Source of the DNA: Leptodontidium sp. MPI-SDFR-AT-0119
Lineage: Eukaryota > Ascomycota > Leotiomycetes > Helotiales > Leptodontidiaceae
DNA length: 64,000 nt
Assembly: GCA_020726505.1 (NCBI GenBank)
Contig: JAHLEZ010000004.1
Location: forward strand, 434,001 to 498,000
Direction of reading: 5' to 3'
Positions 33,811 through 45,776 of this stretch are shown here, in pieces. Within the stretch, counting starts at the first letter, position 1. Every line of letters starts with the position of its first letter. Position numbers and translations under genes: made by a program. The notes under the pieces are model-generated. The model ran no database searches, was not told where the DNA came from, and worked only from the letters and a program-made list of their open reading frames with translations.

Positions 33811-35394
33811 ATGGATTCTCCAGACCATACCGAGAAAGACTCGCCGTCTTCAGAGCCACGTACTCCAACACCATGCGCTCACCCGAGACCGAGATCAGCA
33901 ACGATGATTCCATACGTGCCCGCAGATATCAATGACAAAACCAGTGAAACAATCTGACTCTACACAAATATCTTATGCTGACAAATGCAGGCACTAGAGT
34001 ACCCAGCCCAGTCTCAAGACCGTTGTCGCCATTCCCTGATATGTTGCCTGAAGAAGAACTCCTTGAGGAGATCGACAAGGAGAGCCCAACTCTTGCCATG
34101 CTTTCTCCTCCTATGCGAACATTCTCACCATTCCCAGGCCACCCGTTTGTTACCGACGCAGGCTCTCTGCAGCTCGCGGTCTCTGAGAACCCTGGTCGCA
34201 TCTTCGAAGCTATTCAAAACCTAGTTAAGGAGCGCGATGCTCTGAGGGCTGACTTGGTACGCACATCTGCCGAGCTGCAGTCGGTGACTGATGATCTAGC
34301 GCACACGCGAGTAGATCACACGGTTGCCCGGCATCGTTACGAGGAGCTGTTTCGAGTTGCGAGTTCTAAGCAGGTCATCCTTTGGAAATATATCGAGTCG
34401 CTGCACAGCCAGCTTGCTGTTGCAAAAGGGCAGCCCGCCGCTAATGTTGGAGCTGGTTATGGTTTAGGTATGCACATGGGTCAGAGAGGTGGACCAGGCG
34501 TGGGTGTTTCTATGGAGAAGTGGATTAGTGAGGGAATGGATGGCGATAGAGGATTGAGAGCCGGAGAGGAGGGTAGTGAGCAAGGAACCGAGCATTCATT
34601 CTTGAGTGCGGATGATAGTGTTGGTACGAGAAGTCTGGACCCGAACGCGGTGAGCCCTGTCCTATCTGATTGAAGGCTATTCTGTCCATCATTTCAGAAC
34701 ACATGCTGACTTACAGAAGCAAGCATTTGTTCCACAGAGTGGTAGCCCACAGAAGTTTCGTGGTCGCAGTCCAGGAAGACTGTTCAAGAACCGAAGCCCT
34801 GACCGAAACTCTCGCCAGATTCCTTGGACACCAACTAAGCACAACTCCTACGCCGTTCAAGATCCATTCCAAGATCAGCAGCGAGCTCAACACACTCTTC
34901 AACCCATGAAGCTGCCAGCCAGCCCTCTACAACTGGTTCCGCCACCACACAGTTTGATCGCTCCTCTACCACCTCGCTGGTATGGCATCTGCCCACACTC
35001 ACTTGCTCAGAGTAGCCCATGTCCTTTGGGTCTGAAATGCCAATTCATCCCTGTCTGCCCGAGCCACAACAATCCGGATGGCGACGGCTGCGCATTGTTC
35101 AACATGGGAGGTGCATCTGCTTGCCATTTTGCACACGAGTATAGGTTCTGTGGGGATGTACTTGCAGACAAGCAGGATGGCTGTCCCTGGGAGTGTAATG
35201 CACTAGGAAATCATCCAGCTACCATGGAGCAAGTCAGGAAGAAGAAAGAGATCCATATGAGAGTTCGGGCACACAAGTCACGCTGTGATGTCGCGGATTG
35301 GGAAGCTAGGGTTGTATTGTTGAGTATGCGGGAGGCGCATGCTCGTGGGCTTTTCAACGGAGAACAGCCAGCTGGTGGCCATGTTGTATTGTGA
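33811..35394 (+). CDS. Coiled-coil protein with C-terminal cysteine-rich region, three exons
   Basis: Predicted 489-residue protein. Exons are 33811-33943, 33991-34649 and 34717-35394. The introns are 47 bp (GTGAAA donor, CTGAC branch point, GCAG) and 67 bp (GTGAGC donor, CTGAC, ACAG); the frame closes exactly. The N-terminal 100 residues are Ser/Pro-rich. Residues about 120-190 (AIQNLVKERDALRADLVRT onward) form a heptad-like coiled coil. A Gly-rich then Pro-rich linker follows. The last 160 residues contain CPHSL, CPLGLKC, FIPVCPSH, ACHFAHEYRFC and GCPWEC, suggestive of CCCH-like zinc fingers. I do not recognise the family. It is followed at 0.47 kb by another coiled-coil gene in the same orientation. 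The first intron donor is weak, so the N-terminal exon is the least certain part. Confidence 0.72.
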
Positions 35395-35859
35395 AAGAGT
35401 GCTTAGATATACATAGGTCAGCGAGGGTCGTGGTCAGGAATGTTGTTTGAGAGTATAAAAAGCAAAAATGTTGAAGTATCTGGACAGTCAGTTTGGGAAG
35501 GAGAATTGATGTTCCTGATGTGGCAGCAACGACTTGCTAATAATTTCTTAGGAAGTCTCGACTGTGTCTTTCTAATTGGCAATCAAAACAAAAATAATGC
35601 TCAACTGCAGTCTTTCGCTCTTGCCTTTGTGAGCTTGTTGCTGATGTACATGATCTCGATCGATGGATTGCTTCTGACTTCAACATCAGCATACTTCGCA
35701 ACGCCAAACTCCAGTCCCATCGTTGAAGCTCGCAGCATCCATAATTATCACGCATTAAACTTGCAATATTTTGAACACTTGAGTAGCATACGCTTCGAAG
35801 GAATCTTTTGTAACCAGCGACACAAAGCCGGTCTCCAACAAAAGAAACACACCTCAGCC

Positions 35860-37587
35860 ATGGGATTCTCAAGTCTCGATCGCTTGTCACAGGCCGAAGG
35901 ACTAAGTCGGTCCATGGCAGAAGATACAGCACGTTTTCTCGATTATCTTGGTACACTTGAAGTTGAGCATCAGCGTTTAACTGAGGCAACAGAGACTCTC
36001 ACAGCAAGAAACCTGGAGTAAGCTTCAACATCCAAGGGCGATGGACAACCGCTAACGAGCTTCCTCAGACTCAACGGTATCATCGAACGTGCAAATATAG
36101 ACTTCGTCAAGGGTCGAGTCGACAACGACAAGAAATTCACTGATACATTAGTCAAACGGATTGTACAACTGAATGAGGAGAATAGGGAATTGAAGAACTG
36201 CCAGGAGATCAACAAGTTGCTAAAGATACAAAACAAACTTCTCCAGGATGAACGCCAATACCAAGCCGAGACGGTGATGAATCAGGCGGCCAACATTGAC
36301 AAGGAATATACTCGACTGAGTGGGGTCTTGCACGAATATGGAGTCAATGCTGCCAGGCTACGGAATGAACGGGATATCCTTAAACACAACCTCGACGTCA
36401 CTCGCAGGTCTGGGGAGATTGAGAACGCCATATTGAAGAAGGAATTCGATACAAAGATAGGGGCACTGAATATGGCTTACGATAAATTGCGAGCAGAGGT
36501 TAGGACTGAGATATCAATCCTGGAAAGACAAGAGGAGGTTGTGGCTTCAGATGTAAAGTTGTTTGAAAAGACATGGAGAGGTCGTCCAGATCCAGTTCTG
36601 CAGACCAAAGCACAACGAGAAGACAGTTCCTATTTCAGCGACGAAGGCTCAGATGGTATTCTCGACGAACGTTTCTTCCAGCTACAGCTCAACGTTCTCG
36701 CTCTCAAAAGCGAAAACAAGCGACTTCAAAGCGAGCTGGATGCCACACAGCATGTCTTCACCGAGCTAGCTTACTCGGAGACTCGAAACCGGCAGCTACA
36801 ATTCGAAGTGTCGGCTTTGGCGTCGAAGTTCAGAGAAGTATCATCAGACGCTTTGGCAACCTTCAACAGTCATTTCGAGAAGGCCATGAGTACAGCTTGG
36901 AACAACTTTGGAAAACTCCAGTTGACCATGGAAGATCAACTCCAAGACGACGTTGATGCAGAGACCGCAGCCCGAATTGTTCGATTCTCTGAGCGGGTTT
37001 GGGAATTTGGCCAGTTGCCGTTGTCGAATATGGAGCAAGACGTTCGGGGGCTTGTGGAAAGCACATGTGAGCACTTTCAAGATTTGCAAGAAAAGCTGGA
37101 TGCTCTGGGCTCGCTAGAGGGCGACTTCGAGAATCTTAAGTCATGTCAGCCGCATCCACCTGCCGATTGTAAAAAGGTCGAGGGACAAGAAGAAAACGAG
37201 GTCCGCCACAACCCTACCTACCCCAAGTGCCTGCAATCGGCAGATCAAGATGACCTTCTTGATGACAGTACAAACTGCAACTCTTCAATGATAGGCCCTC
37301 TGTTGGCTTCAAACATGGACACATCATCCGAGCGATGCAAGTCCGAGTCTGAAGTTCCTGATGAGCAATCCGGTGATGCTGAACAGAATTATATCGCTGA
37401 AACAATGCATAAAGGGGCCGCTGAAGCAGAGTTATCATGGCTAGACCGAGCTTTCCCAAAGCCAAATTTTGCTGCCGCCCCAAACCTCGTTGCGCCCGCC
37501 AAACAGACGCCTCTAGCCTCAGTTGTTGAAGTAATGGGGACAATGGAGACGCACACAGGTATTGAAATCGCGCGAGAAAGGAACTAG
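35860..37587 (+). CDS. Long coiled-coil protein, two exons
   Basis: Predicted 558-residue protein from exons 35860-36017 and 36069-37587, separated by a 51-bp intron (GTAAGC, GCTAAC, CTCAG). Almost all of residues 15-210 and 235-390 are charged heptad repeats (for example LKNCQEINKLLKIQNKLLQD), with an acidic stretch EDSSYFSDEGSDGILDE between them. The C-terminal 150 residues are Ser/Asp-rich and disordered. No enzyme motif, signal peptide or membrane segment. The architecture suits a structural or scaffold role but no family can be named. The frame is open further upstream (from 35440), but the ATG at 35860 is the first convincing start. Confidence 0.75.
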
Positions 37588-37900
37588 GGCTGTCAGAACA
37601 GGCTTTAGAAACTGATGAGAGGCTGCTAAGTGAGCCGAGATCCAAAGCTGGAAGCATGTCGAGAATTGGTTGTGCCTGCTAGACATGGCGTAATAGAGTT
37701 CGACTACATCGATAAAGTCTCATCTCACTTTTCCATGCTGTTATCATGTTCGTGAAGAACCTGCGAGTGTATAACCCATGAATGCCAGCTTCTACCATTT
37801 ACGCCTGCTCACACACCTAGCTAACAAACCCGTACGGAATTGGGCAGGGAAATTGCAGTAGAATTGAAGCAAGCGTTAAAAAATATACGGAAGGTGCAAA
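37588..37900. other. Intergenic, 0.3 kb
   Basis: No feature apart from the likely terminator of the coiled-coil gene and a short upstream region of the next reading frame. Confidence 0.4.
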
Positions 37901-39081
37901 ATGGAGGTTAGAATAATGAAAAGACCTTTGCGTAACTTTCGCTGCCCAAAGTTTTTAGAAAGCTTAGAGCAGGCAAAGTCGTTACCCACCCAGCCATCGT
38001 GTATTTTGGATATTTTCGGCACCAACATAAACAACCCAAATCAACAACAAATCGCATCAACAAACCAAACAAGAAACCAAAGGAAGAATCCCAATCAAGA
38101 AACCAAATTGGGACACCAAATCAACAAACCACATCCAATCACCCAATCCCACACCCAACATCCTCATCCAAAACGCAGCGGCCGCTCCATTCAATCCTAC
38201 CACAATTCATCACAAACAACACTCATCCAGCCTAAAAGGACACAATCCAGCCATGCCCATGAACGAACCGTCCTCATCAAAATCATCCTCCTCAAACCCG
38301 AGGCAATCACCGATCTCAGCCTGACATTTGACATCTGCAACCTCATCCGGACACTAGAGCGAGAAAACGATAAACTCGCTACCGTCAATGTGGCGATCGG
38401 ACGTCATAATACGTGTTTGAGGCTAGGTCAGGGTCGGTTTGCTTGGAATGCTGAAGAGGAAAAGGAAGAAGATAGAGATCTTGGGGAGAAGGAACCAGAT
38501 GAGGGGGAGGGACGGGATAGTGGCGTGGATATTGGTGATGCTGCGAAATTCATTGCGGCTACAAGAAATGATCACCAAGTTGCGTATGTCTTCTTGTTGC
38601 GTTGGTCGGTGTCAATGATGGGTTGAAGAGGCAGAATGATGGACTCCGAGCTGTGAGTGCTGAGCTGGTTGCGAAGCTCGGATTGAAAGCTAGGATAGCG
38701 GAGGAATGCATCAAAAACCGGGCGGAGAAGAGACCAATGGTCTCCTAGGGGGAGAGCGGGAAGCGTAATTGGGAGAGACTTATCGCAAAGCGGAACCCTG
38801 CACGCGGGGAAGAGAGTTGGGTCAAAATAATGATACACTGGGATGTGTTTAGGCCCAAGGTCGTGACTCGAGAGGAGTGGCTGGATCAACTTCTGTATCA
38901 TTACAGCAGGTGCAGTGACGTTGGCCCTGATGCCACTGGTCTCGTGGAGACGGTGAAGCAGCTTGGGAAGCGGATCAGGATGAATTATCATGGGGTATGG
39001 ACGGCGGATTTGGGACCTCCGGTGGAGTTCGATGGGGCCCTGAGACCGTGGAGAAGAATCGAATGTGCAACGTTTGGTTGA
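37901..39081 (+). pseudogene. Broken coiled-coil-type gene with in-frame UAG
   Basis: A readable protein starts with an Asn/Gln-rich N-terminus and continues with FDICNLIRTLERENDKLATV and an acidic segment. Joining 38583 to 38631 across a 47-bp GTATGT...AG interval gives QNDGLRAVSAELVAKLGLKA, then a UAG at 38746, then an uninterrupted segment to 39081 (IHWDVFRPKVVTREEWLDQ). Composition resembles the two preceding genes. Further coding-like sequence continues to about 39580 in another frame. The start is unclear. Either a pseudogene or a gene whose UAG is read or edited; the intron is not strongly supported. Confidence 0.4.
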
Positions 39082-40344
39082 TAGAAAATTTGTTGCGGGG
39101 AATAGAAGCTGAGGATCACACAATGAATAATGTCAGTCTTACGTGTATATGGCTCGCGTCTGTCTGGTGTGCAAAAGCTGGATACTCAGCTTGGCCAAGA
39201 GAAATCAGAATTGGCATCCACTCCCAAAATATCTTCCCAGTGAAACACGACTCGGAGCCCTGGAAGGATTCAGTATGGTCAATTCTTATCACTCAAAAGT
39301 TCCAATCTGGTCTGAAGCTCGTCGGGTACCAGAATTGGAAAGTCCTGGCACCGATCGTCGAACAAGTCGAAAGATCTCTCTTGACAAATCTCAGAACGCC
39401 CAGCCTCCGGATCCGTGCCCGCTTTCTGTTCCATTTACTAAAAGCTACATTGGCTTGTGAAATCCTGGCATCTGGTGCAATCTGTGAAGTAGCTGGTCCG
39501 TTAGAGGCAAAGGCAAAGGAGGTCCGAGAATTAGAACAGGCAAGAGGCCCCAGACTTCCCCTTCCTCCAGTTGAGTAACTGGCAGCATGTGAAGTTTACT
39601 GGATAATGCGCATCTCCAGACTTTCAACTGAAGTTTCTTGGGAGAAGGGGGGAAAGAGTGAACTCTGATTCTATTTTGGAGATGGACAGCTGGGTTGATT
39701 GGGAAAGCTGGGCTGACTGGAGGGAGGGTCTAGATTCATCGGCAAATAGTTAGACTTGTGGGTTTCTGATCTGGGCTGAGCTGATTGACAGAGCTGGAGA
39801 TCGTAGATCAGCCTTCAAGAAAAGTTGGCACCCACGAGACATTTTTGTAAGCCTCAGCTGAGTAGATCAAATAGATTGTCAGATATTTGAAGAGCTCCCG
39901 GTAAATTCTCAAGTTGATGGAGATTGCTCAAAAACTGTAACTTAACATCCAAGAACGTATGACTGAGGCAATACTTGAAGTTCCAAAATTGTACCTATCT
40001 TCTGAAAACAAAGCTAGAACACCAGGCACGAATAATCTTGTGTCGGAGACGGGACCAAGGGGTTCGCAAGTATATATTCGCTTGACTTGAATCAGCTACT
40101 CATATTAATTCCGTGTGCCAGGATTATATCTCGTCTATAGATCTAGGGAGCTGATCCAGGCGATATATTGTTGCCAAGAGTTGTTGGTTGTCACTAAGGT
40201 CTAGCAGAGCCTCATCTCTTAGCGTCTTGCTTATGTCAGCCAATACGGTGGAACACCCCTGAGCCCTGGAGCTTCAACTACTTTACCCATTATCATCAAC
40301 ACCACAAAGACTCGAGCGTTCCTACAAATTCTGCCCTCCTCCCC
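39082..40344. other. Intergenic with coding-like remnant
   Basis: From 39070 to 39578 a 169-codon frame is open, and two other frames look equally coding-like, which suggests eroded coding sequence continuing the broken gene before it. From 39600 to 40340 I see nothing except the presumptive promoter of the cyclin gene. Confidence 0.4.
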
Positions 40345-41750
40345 ATGACAACCGTCGAAAGATACCGCCCTCCACACCACTTTCTTTCAGATGCGCCCTC
40401 GAACGGTCCAACAACAAATTCCTCTTCCAATTCCATAGTCAGAAACATTCCTCCCGCTGTACCCTCTCCACCTCGACTCTCTCGAAACTCCCCGCCTCAG
40501 AGACCGAATACCATATCGATACCCTCCCTTCCAGCCACAATGGCGGTTGACCAACTCAGCCAATGGCTTTTCACTCCGGACGAGCTGAAAGCTACTCCTT
40601 CGATGTGCGATGGCCTGGACCCCGCGGAGGAGCGCTGCCGGAGAGCGAAGGGCGTCAACTTTATTATTCAAGTTGGGATACTCCTCAAACTCCCACAGAT
40701 GACGATAGGAGTCGCCAGCACATTTTTTCACCGGTTTTATATGCGGAGGAGTATGGTTGAGAAGAAGGGTGGTCTGCACCACTACGTGAGTTTCTTTGCC
40801 AATCCAAGACGCCCGCCCTATCATTTGCCTCCTCGAAACCCAAGTCTTTCCGATACCCCCTGGCAAGGGACTTTATGCTGACTAATTATTCTTCTAAACA
40901 GAGCCTTGCAGCAACCTCCCTCTTCCTCGCCACCAAAACAGAAGAATGCTGTCGCAAAACCAAAGAAATCGTCATCGCAGTTGCCAAAGTCGCACAGAAG
41001 AACGCGTCCTTGATCATCGATGAACAATCAAAGGAGTACTGGAGATGGCGAGACGCGATGCTTTTATATGAGGAACAGATGCTGGAAGTGCTCACATTCG
41101 ACTTAGTCGTCAAAATACCCTATGGATTCCTAATCGAGGCGCTGAAGACATTCAATATCGAGGAGAACAAACATATTCGGAATGTGGCATGGGCATTTGT
41201 TAACGATAGCGCGATGACTATGATCTGCCTGGCTATGCCACCGAAAGATATTGCACTTGGTGCCCTGTACTTTGCAATCAAGTTTAATGGGGACACAATT
41301 CCGGATGATGAGACGGGCGCGCCGTGGTGGGAGGTCTTAGGCGGATCACCGGATAGGATTATTCAAGCTGTAGGGTTCATGAATGAGTTCTGGAGTGATA
41401 ACCCTCTCCGCAAAGCCGAGACGCCATATGCTGGATATACATCATCGAGTGACGATTTGGAACGGACGAGGAGAAGGGCTGCTTCGGAGGCAAGTAGTAT
41501 CATATCCCCGCCGTCTATTAACGGAGACTCACTCGTTTCACCGAAGAGGCAAAGGGACGAGGGAACAGAGGAGCCACCTAAGATATGTATCCAGAATGGA
41601 GACAGACCCACATCAAAGCGCAAAGAGATTGAGGATAGAGAAGAGGAACCTGCGCCGAAAAGAGCGAGGACGGAGGATGCTGTGTCGGAAGAAGGTGCTA
41701 TTGAGGAGCCGGGCGAACTTGGAGAGGAGAAAGAGGACCCTCCTTCGTGA
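40345..41750 (+). CDS. Cyclin K/T-type transcriptional cyclin, two exons
   Basis: Predicted 429-residue cyclin from exons 40345-40785 and 40902-41750; the 116-bp intron has a GTGAGT donor, CTGAC branch point and AACAG acceptor and lies between codons. The first 70 residues are Ser/Pro-rich. The first cyclin box covers about residues 75-215 (CRRAKGVNFIIQVGILLKLP, then SLAATSLFLATKTEE, with the conserved Lys and Glu of cyclin boxes). The second fold follows to about residue 320. The last 110 residues are charged and contain basic KRQRD and PKRAR signals for the nucleus. It most resembles the partner cyclins of Cdk9/Cdk12-type kinases (fission yeast Pch1, Aspergillus PchA), which phosphorylate the RNA polymerase II C-terminal domain. 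I infer a nuclear role in transcription elongation. The assignment to K/T type is good; the exact orthologue is not proven. Confidence 0.88.
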
Positions 41751-43025
41751 ATTGGGATGTGGTATGATGTGTACACGATTGGATGGATGTATGTATGATC
41801 AGAACCTTTTCCTTTCTCGACTAGATACCCAATAAATGCACGGCTTTTGATTTATACTTTCTGGAAGAGAGGGATTTCTCACTCTTGCTGGTTGTGGAGA
41901 AGTAGTTTGAATTGGCGGGTGGGTAGTACAAAATGTCACGAACGTAAGAACCGGCGGGGGTTCATTCTTGGTAACGGACTGTAGGTGGTGCGTGAACTGC
42001 AGTGGGAATATGCATTGATGATATGACGCCTGGGTCGAGTTATTCCAAGAATCTCTTTTCGTTCCATGGCTTTCTAGCTAAGCAATTAATGAGACTACAA
42101 CATGAGACGAACATGGCAGCTGAGCAGACGGGGCAGCTAGCTGATCTTCAGCTTTTAAGACATGTTAGGACATAGGGAAGGTCGCTTTACAGCAACAAGC
42201 AGTAACGTCTATCCCTGCGTCCCGAGACGCACCCGTCACGAGACAAATCTATAGTTTAGCAATCACAACTTTTTTCTCAATAAGTCTACGAAGCTATTAT
42301 TAACATACTACTTTCTTTAACTATTTTTCCTCTAGGGGCCACCTCAGTAATAAGAAAAGAACTGTACCTGATCATGCTGTCGATCCTTTCAAGCACAGCA
42401 CGAATCGCCGCTTCGGCTGTTCCCCTCTACTTAATCACGACTATTAAAGCCTCTTCAAATTTCGGAGCACTTAAGGAAAGGTTCTACTAAGGGAGAACAT
42501 AACTCCAAGTTTTAAAGATTCCCACAGAGGAAATAATGTAATACGGAAGTTTCGCCGGTGCGAGGAGAGAGACGAGTCGCCCTGTGTCGCGCTGCGCGCT
42601 CCGCATCTGATGGCTTTGTAGGTACCTAAGGTTAATATAGATTTTCTTAACTTTGGAGTTGTGTTTGAGCTTTTGTTGTCGCTTAAGTACTGTCGCTTCC
42701 TGCAACCACGTCACAACCCCGTTACTGAAGTGTCCGAGCTGCCCTAAAAGTACATAGCATGTATAATTGCGCTAACTGCCTACGTAGATAACCTTAAACC
42801 GACTACTTACTGTATGTTATATAGCAGCATAGTGAAGTAAGTAGGCAGTTAGTATTACGTTGCTACACGATTAAAAAGCGAATCTGCTAGAATATTCTAG
42901 GTTCCGCGCTTAGAAATCACGTATAATTATTTTAGCACGCGCTATAAAATATAAAGAACCACTCCCCCAAGCCCCTCTTTATCAAAGTTATTAAAATATA
43001 ACGAATATAATTACTTGGCGATATC
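41751..43025. other. Intergenic, 1.3 kb
   Basis: No gene. AT-rich from about 42240. A short palindromic element lies at 42772-42852. A minus-strand frame at 42487-42714 has no family resemblance. Confidence 0.45.
42772..42852. repeat. 81-bp imperfect palindrome
   Basis: CTAACTGCCTAC at 42772-42783 and its complement GTAGGCAGTTAG at 42841-42852, with inner arms CTACTTACT and AGTAAGTAG-like sequence around an AT-rich loop. It could be a tiny MITE or a hairpin. No clear target duplication. Confidence 0.6.
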
Positions 43026-45776
43026 GAAATGACTGCTATCAGAAGCCTAGTGTACAGTAGTGGCGTCTCTCTGCAGTGGTGGTGTTGGAGCCCTTGTCCT
43101 GCAGCAGCGCCACGACGGCCTCGTGGAACCCCGAGCATCCCAACACAGCGATGGCCGGCTATCCGTATCCTTGGCCTTGAGCTCGGCGCCCTTCTCGAGC
43201 AGCAGCTTACAGTAGCTTGACGACGTCGACGTGCATGGCTGAGGCCAATTACAGTGGCGTGCGGCCATAATTGTTCTTAGTCTCGAGCTCGGTGCCCTTC
43301 TCGAGCAGCAGCGCGACGACAGCCGCGTGCTCATTCTTAGTAGCCCACGATAGCGGCGTGCGGCCATCTATGTCCTTAGTCTCGAGCTCGGCGCCCTTCT
43401 CGAGCAGCAGTGCAACAACAGCCGCGTAGTCATTCTCAGCAGCCCACGATAGCGGCGTGCGGCTATAATTATCCTTAGTCTCGAGCTCAGCGCCCTTCTC
43501 GAGCAGCAGCGCAACGACAGCCGCGTGCCCGTGCTCAGTAGCCCACGATAGCGGCGTGCGGCCATAATTGTCCTTAGTCTCGAGCTCGGCGCCCTTCTCG
43601 AGCAGCAGCGCGACGATGGCCCCAACCCCAAAGTATACTGCCAAATGCAGTCCCATCATATCCTTTGGGAATCTTTGGCTATACCCCATGTCAAATGAGT
43701 GCCATTTCTCAACTAGTAGCCCTTGACTCGATGCCTTAACGTGGGAATTTCTCTCGAGAAAGCTAACAACTTCTGGGATTAACGTGGAAGCCTCCCGAGC
43801 ATGATGTCCCCAATTGTGGGAGGCATAGTCATATAACTTATTTGATTGAAGCCGTTGCTCATACTCGTCGTCGGCCCGGCAAATCCCACTCTCGAACTCG
43901 TCGAATGAGAGGTATGTAACGCAGATTATCGTAATATCAGTCTCTGCATTTAGAAACCATTGCCTCTGCGTCCGCTCGAAGTATTCCTGCGCTGTATAGT
44001 GGACTAATCGAATGATTCCACTTTCTTCGTCGATTGTAACTAACCCAGCACATACAGAAACCACGTCTTCGATTTCTGGGAGATTATCTTCGTCGAGCCT
44101 AGATTCGCTAACTTCAACTCCAAGCGCATGCTGAAGCTCGGTCGTACGTAGTGGCCGTTTTGCGCATATAATCCATGATAAAACTTGTTTAGCGAGATCT
44201 TCTTGGTCTTTGATCTGGCCACTAATCCGTTCCATAGAATCTTCGTATGCATAATCGTATGCTCCAGATCCTGTGGCCAAATTCCCTAAAGCAGCTCGGA
44301 TAGCCTTTGGCGATCTCTTTCCGGTTAAGGATTCGAGATGAAGCTGTGCAAGTAGAAACCTAGTAGAGTTAGCGTATCCAATTACTACTCGAAATAAAGC
44401 ACATACATCCCATCTACAGCCTTAACAATGCCCGTCTTGATTTCCTCTTGAAATTCAAGACTCCGAGTCACAAATCCTGGAAGTCGGAACATATGGCCAT
44501 TAAGGTATCTTCGCACGTCTTGTTCACTAGCACGGATCTCTAGCCTTAAATTCCCCTCAAACTCCTTTTCGATGCTTGATATCGGCCATGAAGTAGCAAA
44601 GAGATTTGCCCCGCACCGTTCCTGAAAGTTAAAGAGGCTTGACAAGAATCTTTGCTGGTAGCCATCGGAAATCTGGCATTCATCAAGTGCATTAATGATA
44701 ATAAAGACTCGAGAATATACCGCCCCCACGGACTGGAGAGTTCTTGAAATCTCGTCGAGAGATGGCCGTGTCCGCTTCTCTTTGTGCTTGCCGTAGAGAG
44801 ACTTTACATTATTTGGGAGGGAGGAGGGCTTTTCGCTGAGCTGTTTTAAGAGACTTGCGAGCAAGTCTTGCGCCTTCTGTTCGTCTTTCCGCCGGAAGTT
44901 GCAGTATAAGTGCACAATGCCAACAGTTAGGTCGTTAGAAAACCGTGTAGTAAGTTCTTCTACTACAATTGATATTAGAATTGTCTTTCCAGCTCTAGGG
45001 ATTCCTAGACAGAACAATGTCTGTTTGTCCGTGTTTATCCAGCTTTGAAACTCTTCCGACTCTAAGAGCTATTGGCTAGTTCCTTCCTGTCGTCGACTGA
45101 TGAAATCTTGCTGTTGAGCAGCGTAGTTAATCGGAGTGAGCCAATTGAGAATATTACTATGCTCTTGTTCACGATCTCGAGTCTCTTGTCGATGTTCTTG
45201 AGTATCTTGGCGCTTGTGCAAACGCTCCACGCCGTCTTTCGTTGCTAATGTGACTTTGCTAGTAGCTATTAATTTTACAGTTCCTATTTAGTTTATTACT
45301 TTAAAGACGTACCTTATTAAGCTGCCATTAAACGCGTTCAATAAACTAATATTTAAGGTCACACGTGATCGAAGCTCGTGTACGTCGTCGGGCTCCTATG
45401 TTACTCTCTTCTATACTCGTCGTGGCTTATCACGGAAGCTATGAGAATTTGGCAGCTTCAAGCAATAATTTTCATCAACTACTTTGCCTAGTGCGATAAG
45501 AGTATTGTGACATTCTTTAAGAACAGGTACTAAAGCGTTCTTTTGCCAGTCGGTAAGTTCCTGTTGAGATTGAACACTCTCGATATCGCGAAGGACGTTT
45601 GAAAGACCGGTCACCCTAAATAATTAGATTATAAACGACGGTGATATTGGTGATTGGATTACCTACTCGTTTGAGATTGCCTTAAACTGCTCAGGCGCAT
45701 TATCAAATCGCGCGCGAATATTGTTTACAAGCTGGAGGACAGCGATAAAGTCGCCAACGCTAAAGCCAAAGCTCAT
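43026..45776 (-). pseudogene. NACHT-ankyrin STAND (NLR-like) gene with three UAG codons
   Basis: Reading from ATG at 45776, exons are 45776-45667, 45615-45313, 45258-44407 and 44359 to TAA at 43249, with 51, 54 and 47 bp introns. The N-terminal helical region (MSFGFSVGDFIAVLQLVNNI) is of the type preceding NACHT in fungal STAND proteins. The NACHT ATPase has Walker A GIPRAGKT (about residue 225) and a Walker B written IIINALDEC, where family members have Asp for the Asn (codon 44693-44691). Then comes the winged-helix region and near-identical ankyrin repeats. UAG stops at 45413, 45398 and 45071 stand at Trp positions of the family (RRV-W, VT-W-EPDD, SQ-W-LLES). After the TAA at 43249 ankyrin sequence continues with frameshifts to about 43030. 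Such proteins act in incompatibility or defence. Under the standard code this copy is broken. Confidence 0.85.
43252..43650 (-). repeat. Near-identical 99-bp ankyrin repeats
   Basis: Four tandem units of exactly 99 bp, recognisable by TTAGTCTCGAGCTCGGCGCC on the plus strand at 43277, 43376, 43475 and 43574. Each encodes one 33-residue ankyrin repeat (VALLLEKGAELETKDNYGR). Units differ at only a few positions, so the array has been homogenised recently. Confidence 0.92.

Noticed and set aside
37901..38250. Asn/Gln-rich N-terminus of the broken coiled-coil gene as a functional domain
   Set aside because: Its composition (AACCAAAC-type words) is what simple sequence gives in any frame.
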